Both the position numbers and the translations under genes were made by a program. DNA of 64,000 nucleotides, from NCBI GenBank assembly GCA_035539215.1, contig DATLIX010000058.1, forward strand, positions 1 through 64,000, in the 5' to 3' direction. This document shows, in pieces, positions 59,509-64,000 of the stretch; the stretch's first letter is position 1, and each line of letters begins with the position of its first letter. The stretch comes from Dongia_B sp035539215 (GTDB lineage: Bacteria; Pseudomonadota; Alphaproteobacteria; Dongiales; Dongiaceae). The notes beneath the pieces were generated by a model. The model made no database searches, was not told the origin of the DNA, and saw nothing but the letters and a program-made list of their open reading frames with translations.

Positions 59509-60002
59509 TAGCGGAACCCTCCCGGCGAAAAGGAGTCGGTACCACCTGCATCGTCATCGCCGGTAGCGTCGTGTTGCGCCTGGCGGAGCCGTGTTCGCAG
59601 CGCCAGGTAGTCGCGTTCCAATGTGTCGCGCGTGTTGGCGAAAGCGGCGGGAGCCGTGGTCAAGGCGCGCCGCAGTAGCACGGCCATGACCACAGCGATC
59701 GCCGCATAGAAGATGGTGACGCCGCCGATCGCCGCCAGGCGATAGGTATCCCAGAAAAACGCGATGACCAGGAACGAGGCGAAGGCGAGGCCAAGCAAGA
59801 CAGCGATACTGAAGACTACTGCCATCGCCAGCATGCGGATGACCCGCAGCCGCTCGACGGCGAACTCCACCGTCAGCAGCTCGATACGGGTCCGCCCGGC
59901 CTCGATAAAAATGGCGAGCAGGTTCTCGCCTAGCCGCAAAAGCCGCTCGGCGGGTCCCCGTGTCTCCGCGGCGCCGTCGCCGCCTGGATATGCATCGCTC
60001 AT
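59508..60002 (-). CDS. Phage-holin-family membrane protein, YqjE-like
   Basis: 164-residue protein with two adjacent hydrophobic helices (about 52-80 and 86-112, including MAVVFSIAVLLGLAFASFLV and GGVTIFYAAIAVVMAVLL) inside an amphipathic framework, typical of the YqjE/holin-III-like family. It follows the DUF883 gene by 11 bases and shares its stop with the next gene start, so all three form one operon. E. coli YqjE is an inner-membrane protein of unknown function associated with ribosome-binding YqjD. No phage genes lie nearby, so it is not a lysis holin here. Confidence 0.8.
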   Translation of the reverse strand: MSDAYPGGDGAAETRGPAERLLRLGENLLAIFIEAGRTRIELLTVEFAVERLRVIRMLAMAVVFSIAVLLGLAFASFLVIAFFWDTYRLAAIGGVTIFYAAIAVVMAVLLRRALTTAPAAFANTRDTLERDYLALRTRLRQAQHDATGDDDAGGTDSFSPGGFR

Positions 60003-60013
60003 GAACGGGACAT

Positions 60014-60337
60014 TCAGCGCCGGCCGATCAGCAGACCGAGAATAAGCCCGACGCCGGCGCCGACGGCGATCGATGTCCAGGGGTTCTCATGCACGTAGTC
60101 ATCGGATTTGACGGCCACATCCTTGGCCGCCTGCACGGCATTGCGCTCCACTTTGGTGATGGCCGCCTTCGCCTGTTTCAGGCGGTCAGCCGCTTTTGCC
60201 TTCAGATCGCTCAGCGCTTCGGTGCCTTCGCCGGCAGAAGCCGCCAGTAAATCATCGAGCGAGGCGGCGAGATCCCGGAATTCGCCGATGATATCGTCGA
60301 CCGACTGGTCGATGGTCGGGGCGTGCCGTTTTGCCAT
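60014..60337 (-). CDS. DUF883 (ElaB/YqjD-like) membrane-anchored protein
   Basis: 107-residue tail-anchored protein: an acidic/basic helical region (about 1-80, IDQSVDDIIGEFRDLAASLD and LKAKAADRLKQAKAAI) followed by the signature DDYVHENPWTSIAVGAGVGL then ILGLLIGRR, the C-terminal membrane anchor. E. coli YqjD/ElaB bind ribosomes at the inner membrane in stationary phase. GGAAGGA precedes the ATG. First gene of the yqjD-yqjE-yqjK-like operon. Confidence 0.92.
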   Translation of the reverse strand: MAKRHAPTIDQSVDDIIGEFRDLAASLDDLLAASAGEGTEALSDLKAKAADRLKQAKAAITKVERNAVQAAKDVAVKSDDYVHENPWTSIAVGAGVGLILGLLIGRR

Positions 60338-60517
60338 AATTTCTAATCCTTCCCGTCAGTTGACTATTTTGTCGTCAAGGCAACGTTGAAGCGCACAGGA
60401 TGTTCCGATATGTGGTCCCGCCGGCCATTGTTCCAGGCTGGGATCACATAGCTGTGATAGCGCAGGCGCGTCTTTGATGAAGATCAATCGGCCCTGCTCG
60501 AACCGGTCACGATAATT

Positions 60518-61702
60518 TCAGGCGGCGTTAATACGGCCGCTGAGCGCCTTGCGCCATTTTGCCGGAACCGCTGTTGCCGCGGTCACCCGTTCCGCTTCGG
60601 CGATGCGCGCCAGCCGATGCACCGCGCGGCGCAGAGCATCGGCCGGCAAGGCGCCGTGGATATCGAGATCCAGCACCCGCCATTCGCCGCCGTCCTTCTT
60701 TGCGTCGATCTGGCCGACCACTTCGTCGCCGTAGACGATCGGCAACGCGAAATAAAAGCGGCGCTGATGCAGTGGCGTATAGGCCTCGAATTTATAGGTG
60801 AAGTCGAAGAGCTCGCTCAGGCGCCGGCGGCTGAACAGCAGGTTGTCGAGCGGCGGAATGATTCGCGCATCATCGTCGGTCAGGGAACTGCGCGCGGCGA
60901 AAGCATCGAGGTCCTCCTTCAAGGCAAAATGCGCGGTCTTTTCACCGCCGTCATCGAAGGGCACGCGCTCGATCAGGCCGCGCTCCGCCGCCTTGGCGAC
61001 CAGTTTGCGGGCCAGCGGCAGGCCGCCCGTGCGCCAGGAGCCGATGTGATGCGCCGTGCGTTCCGCCAGCTGCTGCGCGGTCGCCAGCTTCAGCACGGCC
61101 AGGGCCGATTGCACGAAAAACAGCCCGTGCTCGCGGTGCCAGTTCGGAACCGGCGCCACCAGGTCTGCGCCGACGCGCTCGGTCAGATCAAACAGGCGAT
61201 GGAAATGCGCGGTGCGTCCGACGATCTGCAGCTTGCCGGTATAGAAGAGATATTCGAGCGCCTTGGTGGTGGCCTTGATGGTATTGAAGCCGCCGATCAC
61301 GCGCTCCGATTCGAAATCGGCCGGCGAAACCGGGCCATGCTCCGCGATATGGCGCAGCATGCGGCGCATGGCGGGCTTCAGCTCGCGCAGCCTGTCGGCA
61401 TTGATCGCCTTGCCGAAATCGCGCAGGAACCAGGGCAGCCAGTCGCGGCGCGTGGCGAAGACCGGGTAATGGGTCTCGATCATGCCGCGGCTTTGATAGA
61501 GCAGATCGTAGAAGGCTGACACCGGCGCATCGGTCCGCGCCGCCCAGGCCAGTTCATGGTTGCGCAGGCCCATGACACGGATCGAATCGATCTGGATCAT
61601 GCCAAGCCCGGTCGCCGCCGCGGCCGCCCGGCCGGGCGACCACAGCGGGCCGCGCAGGCCGAGGCGATCAAGCACGAAGGCGCGCAGCAGGGGGTTGCTC
61701 AT
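60518..61702 (-). CDS. YcaQ-like DNA glycosylase (winged-helix HTH_42)
   Basis: 394-residue protein of the YcaQ/AlkX family of crosslink-repair DNA glycosylases with three winged-helix domains. The catalytic QxD motif is MIQIDSIRVMGLRNHELAWA near residue 36 (Gln37, Asp39). Also typical are ETHYPVFATRRDWLPWFLRD, RIIPPLDNLLFSRRRLSELF, EAYTPLHQRRFYFALPIVYG and VVGQIDAKKD. It would unhook alkylation-induced interstrand crosslinks. GGGAGGA precedes the ATG. Convergent to nothing and 61 bases downstream of cobT on the same strand, so it could be read through from cobT. Confidence 0.88.
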   Translation of the reverse strand: MSNPLLRAFVLDRLGLRGPLWSPGRAAAAATGLGMIQIDSIRVMGLRNHELAWAARTDAPVSAFYDLLYQSRGMIETHYPVFATRRDWLPWFLRDFGKAINADRLRELKPAMRRMLRHIAEHGPVSPADFESERVIGGFNTIKATTKALEYLFYTGKLQIVGRTAHFHRLFDLTERVGADLVAPVPNWHREHGLFFVQSALAVLKLATAQQLAERTAHHIGSWRTGGLPLARKLVAKAAERGLIERVPFDDGGEKTAHFALKEDLDAFAARSSLTDDDARIIPPLDNLLFSRRRLSELFDFTYKFEAYTPLHQRRFYFALPIVYGDEVVGQIDAKKDGGEWRVLDLDIHGALPADALRRAVHRLARIAEAERVTAATAVPAKWRKALSGRINAA

Positions 61703-61763
61703 CTTTGTCCTCCCGGCAATCCGGCGCGGGAAGTGGAGCGACCACGCTGCCGCAGTTCTGCCG

Positions 61764-62786
61764 CTATTCCTTGGTGCTGACGCCCGCTTCCGCGAAGCTC
61801 GCCATGCCGCTATGGCACATGGCGGCCGCGCGAATCAGCGGGATGGCCAAAGCGGCACCGGAAGCTTCGCCGAGCCGCATGCCAAGATCAAGCAGCGGCT
61901 TCTTGCCGATCTTTTCCAGGAATTTTCGATGGCCCGGTTCGGCCGAGCAATGCGCGACCAGGCAGTGATCGAGGGCGCGGCTGTCGAGCTTCAGCAGGGT
62001 GGCGGCCGCCACCGTACAGGCAAAACCGTCAAGCAGGACGGGAACGCGGGCCATGCGCGCGGCGATCACGGCGCCGGCGATGGCGGCGAGTTCATGGCCG
62101 CCCAGGCACTGCATGATGGCCAGGCCGTCATTGAAGACGGCGGCGTGGCGCTTCAGGCCAAGATCGATCACCTCGGCCTTGCGGGTCAATTGCGTGCCAT
62201 GGACGCCGGTGCCGGGTCCCGCCCAGTCAGCGCCGCTGCCGCCATAGAGCGCGGCGGCCATGGCCGAGGCGCTGGTGGTATTGGCGATGCCCATTTCGCC
62301 GAGGCAGAGAAGATCGATGCCGGGTTCGACCGCCATCATGCCATAGGCCATGGCGCGGGCGGTTTCCTCTTCGGTCAGCGCCGGACCTTGGGTGAAATCG
62401 GCGGTCGGCTGGTCGAGGCACATCTCGTAGACGCGGAGATCGGCATCGGCATTCTTGCAGAGCTGATTGACCGCCGCGCCGCCCGACTGGAAGTTCAGCA
62501 CCATCTGCAGGGTGACTTCCTTCGGATAGGCGGAGACGCCGAGATCGGCAACCCCATGATTGCCGGCGAAGACGGCGACGCGGGGATGGTTGACTGTGGG
62601 CGGGTGCTTGCCCTGCCAGGTCGCCAGCCAAAGCGCGATTTCCTCCAGCCGCGCTAGGGCGCCGGCGGGTTTGGTCAGGACCGCCTCGCGGGCAGCCGTC
62701 CGGCTGGCGGCCTCCAGATGCGGGCCGGGCGCTTCCCGCATGATCTGACGGATTTCGGCGAAACTCGCGACGGGCTGACGATCCAA
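61764..62786 (-). CDS. cobT: Nicotinate-nucleotide-dimethylbenzimidazole phosphoribosyltransferase
   Basis: 340-residue enzyme that makes alpha-ribazole phosphate for the lower loop of cobalamin. Signatures: LTKPAGALARLEEIALWLAT, FAGNHGVADLGVSAYPKEVT, LCLGEMGIANTTSASAMAAA and LGMRLGEASGAALAIPLIRA with catalytic Glu307. The TTG start at 62786 has AGGAG six bases upstream and gives the family length. It is divergent from cobS, the next pathway step, with 233 bases between. No cobalamin riboswitch was recognised in the gap. Confidence 0.94.
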   Translation of the reverse strand: MDRQPVASFAEIRQIMREAPGPHLEAASRTAAREAVLTKPAGALARLEEIALWLATWQGKHPPTVNHPRVAVFAGNHGVADLGVSAYPKEVTLQMVLNFQSGGAAVNQLCKNADADLRVYEMCLDQPTADFTQGPALTEEETARAMAYGMMAVEPGIDLLCLGEMGIANTTSASAMAAALYGGSGADWAGPGTGVHGTQLTRKAEVIDLGLKRHAAVFNDGLAIMQCLGGHELAAIAGAVIAARMARVPVLLDGFACTVAAATLLKLDSRALDHCLVAHCSAEPGHRKFLEKIGKKPLLDLGMRLGEASGAALAIPLIRAAAMCHSGMASFAEAGVSTKE

Positions 62787-63019
62787 CTTCGGCTCCTGAA
62801 AGGTTCTAGTGCATGGTGTCCTGCCGGCGCCGGCCATCCCGGCTGCGTCGCTTGAACGCGCCTAGATAGACATGCCGGCCGGCGAAGGCAATTGTCTCGC
62901 ATGGCGGCCGTCCCGCCGGTTACCGCTAGATTCCCGGCCGGAAGGGGCTTAGCGGATTTTGCCCGTCCCGCCAGTCCCCACTTGCCCCAGCGCGACATGA
63001 GTGCGATGAAATAATCGCC

Positions 63020-64000
63020 ATGACGATATCCGACCCCGCTTCCGACCCAGCCAAGCCCGAAACGGAACCCGGGAAGCAGGCGATATCCGCAATAACCGGC
63101 GCCGAATCTGCCGCCGACGGCGCTGCCACCGTAGATGGGACCACCGGGGATAGGGCTGGCGCGGAACCGTCGGCAGGGGGGACGGACGCCCCGGAACCGT
63201 CGGTGGAGGCAAGGCCGGATGCCGCCGAAAGGGCCGGGGCGGCAGTCGACCCGACTGACGCCAACTCCGCCGGAGAGGCTATTCCTAATCTCCATCTGCA
63301 CGGGCTGGGGCGGAGCCTGCTGACCGGGCTTGGCTTTTTCACCCGCCTGCCGGTCCGGCCGACGGATCAGCCCCTGGCGGATGCGGTCGCGGTGTTCTCC
63401 GTGATCGGTGCCGTGATCGGCATCGCCGCCACGGCGGTTTATGTGATCGGCCTGTGGATCGGCCTGTCCGGCCTGATGTCCGCGATTCTGGCCGTCGCCG
63501 CGACAGCTGTGCTGACCGGTGCGCTGCATGATGACGGCTTGGCGGATTTCGCCGATATGCTGGGCGTGCGCGGCGACCGGCTGCGCAAGCTGGCGGTGAT
63601 GCGCGACAGCACGATCGGCAGCTATGGCACGCTGGCGCTGGTTTTCGTCAATCTGATGAAGGTCGCCGCTTTGGCCGATCTTGCTGTTCCCGGTCAAGTC
63701 GCCAGCGCGCTGATCGCCGCCCATGCCCTGGGCCGTGGCGTCCTGCCCTTGGTGATGCGCAGCTATCCGCTGGCGCGCAGCGACGGGCTCGCGGTGCATG
63801 CCGGCAAGCCGCCCCTCAAGGGAACCTATGTATCGATCGCTTTGGCCGTCCTGATCGCCGGCCTGGTCGGCGGGCCGAGCGTGGCGCTGGTCGCTACCGT
63901 CGCCGCTTTCGTCGTCGCTTTCCTGGTCGCGCAGATCGCCCAGCGCCAATTAGGCGGTTACACCGGCGATGTCCTCGGTGCGGCCGAACAGCTGGTCGAA
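63020..64000 (+). CDS. cobS: Adenosylcobinamide-GDP ribazoletransferase (partial, runs off the window)
   Basis: Open frame of 327 codons without a stop at the window edge. From about residue 93 it matches CobS: LGRSLLTGLGFFTRLPVRP, then TGALHDDGLADFADML (metal-binding, normally TGGLHLDGLADT), then MRDSTIGSYGTLALVF and repeated hydrophobic segments. CobS is an integral membrane enzyme that joins adenosylcobinamide-GDP and alpha-ribazole. The first about 92 residues are an Ala/Glu/Pro/Asp-rich low-complexity extension not found in usual CobS (about 250 residues). A downstream start could shorten it, but no ATG with a ribosome site is seen there. Divergent from cobT. Confidence 0.87.
   Translation, partial: MTISDPASDPAKPETEPGKQAISAITGAESAADGAATVDGTTGDRAGAEPSAGGTDAPEPSVEARPDAAERAGAAVDPTDANSAGEAIPNLHLHGLGRSLLTGLGFFTRLPVRPTDQPLADAVAVFSVIGAVIGIAATAVYVIGLWIGLSGLMSAILAVAATAVLTGALHDDGLADFADMLGVRGDRLRKLAVMRDSTIGSYGTLALVFVNLMKVAALADLAVPGQVASALIAAHALGRGVLPLVMRSYPLARSDGLAVHAGKPPLKGTYVSIALAVLIAGLVGGPSVALVATVAAFVVAFLVAQIAQRQLGGYTGDVLGAAEQLVE

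Noticed and set aside
62787..63019. Cobalamin riboswitch between cobT and cobS
   Set aside because: No B12-box or conserved GCCACTG-type element could be found by eye.
1..64000. CRISPR arrays, insertion sequences, tRNA or rRNA genes
   Set aside because: No regularly spaced repeats, transposase genes, or RNA gene sequences were recognised in any gap; a tRNAscan/ISfinder run would confirm.

Overview
The window is a 64 kb stretch of GC-rich chromosome from an alphaproteobacterium, probably Rhodospirillales-like. Evidence: a RegB/RegA-type redox two-component pair, an MmcB-family repair protein, a BTLCP/LapG-type protease, aerobic-type cobalamin genes (cobT, cobS) and Alphaproteobacteria-style flagellar genes. 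No rRNA, tRNA, CRISPR array, insertion sequence or prophage was recognised. The last gene (cobS) runs off the right edge.

Layout. (1) 32-4295: a probable operon of a YqiK-like flotillin, a stand-alone SRPBCC protein, and a paralogous SRPBCC domain fused to a quinone-oxidoreductase-like enzyme. (2) 4312-6512: an EF-hand protein and an ECF sigma factor flanking about 860 bases of non-coding DNA. (3) 6777-19624: a late flagellar cluster (flagellin, fliD, fliS, flgD, flgE, a FlgN-like chaperone, flgK, flgL, two small unknown genes). It ends in a large HAD-type protein and a SAM methyltransferase that may modify the filament. (4) 19656-29560: small soluble proteins and regulators (DUF1223, ArsR with DUF899/VOC/YciI partners, acyl-CoA dehydrogenase, two LysR regulators, alcohol dehydrogenase, aldo-keto reductase, methyltransferase). 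(5) 29823-36797: pyroglutamyl peptidase, a drug-efflux MFS protein, a type III polyketide synthase coupled to an ICMT-family methyltransferase (alkylpyrone type), an organic-acid MFS transporter and a YghZ-like reductase.

(6) 37029-40924: a serine hydrolase, then a decaying, more AT-rich patch. It holds an NmrA-like remnant, an intact cis-CaaD-like tautomerase, a DUF3311 gene broken by an in-frame stop and an mctP-type symporter with an internal deletion, followed by an HxlR regulator. (7) 41052-50655: D-aminopeptidase, PAS protein, ilvD, a 1278-residue multi-PAS histidine kinase, mtgA and mmcB. (8) 50811-55431: a transmembrane protein with a degenerate HD-GYP domain, a LapG-like periplasmic protease and a degenerate EAL protein, suggesting a c-di-GMP-linked surface module whose enzymatic domains have lost their active sites. 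(9) 55566-58853: a short ModE-like regulator, modA without modB/modC, and regA/regB. (10) 59170-64000: a YqjD/YqjE/YqjK-like envelope operon, a YcaQ-like glycosylase, and divergent cobT and cobS.

All functions are inferred from reading the translated sequence and recalled family motifs; no database search was run. Start codons were moved where a Shine-Dalgarno sequence or family length argued for it, and this is stated in each entry.
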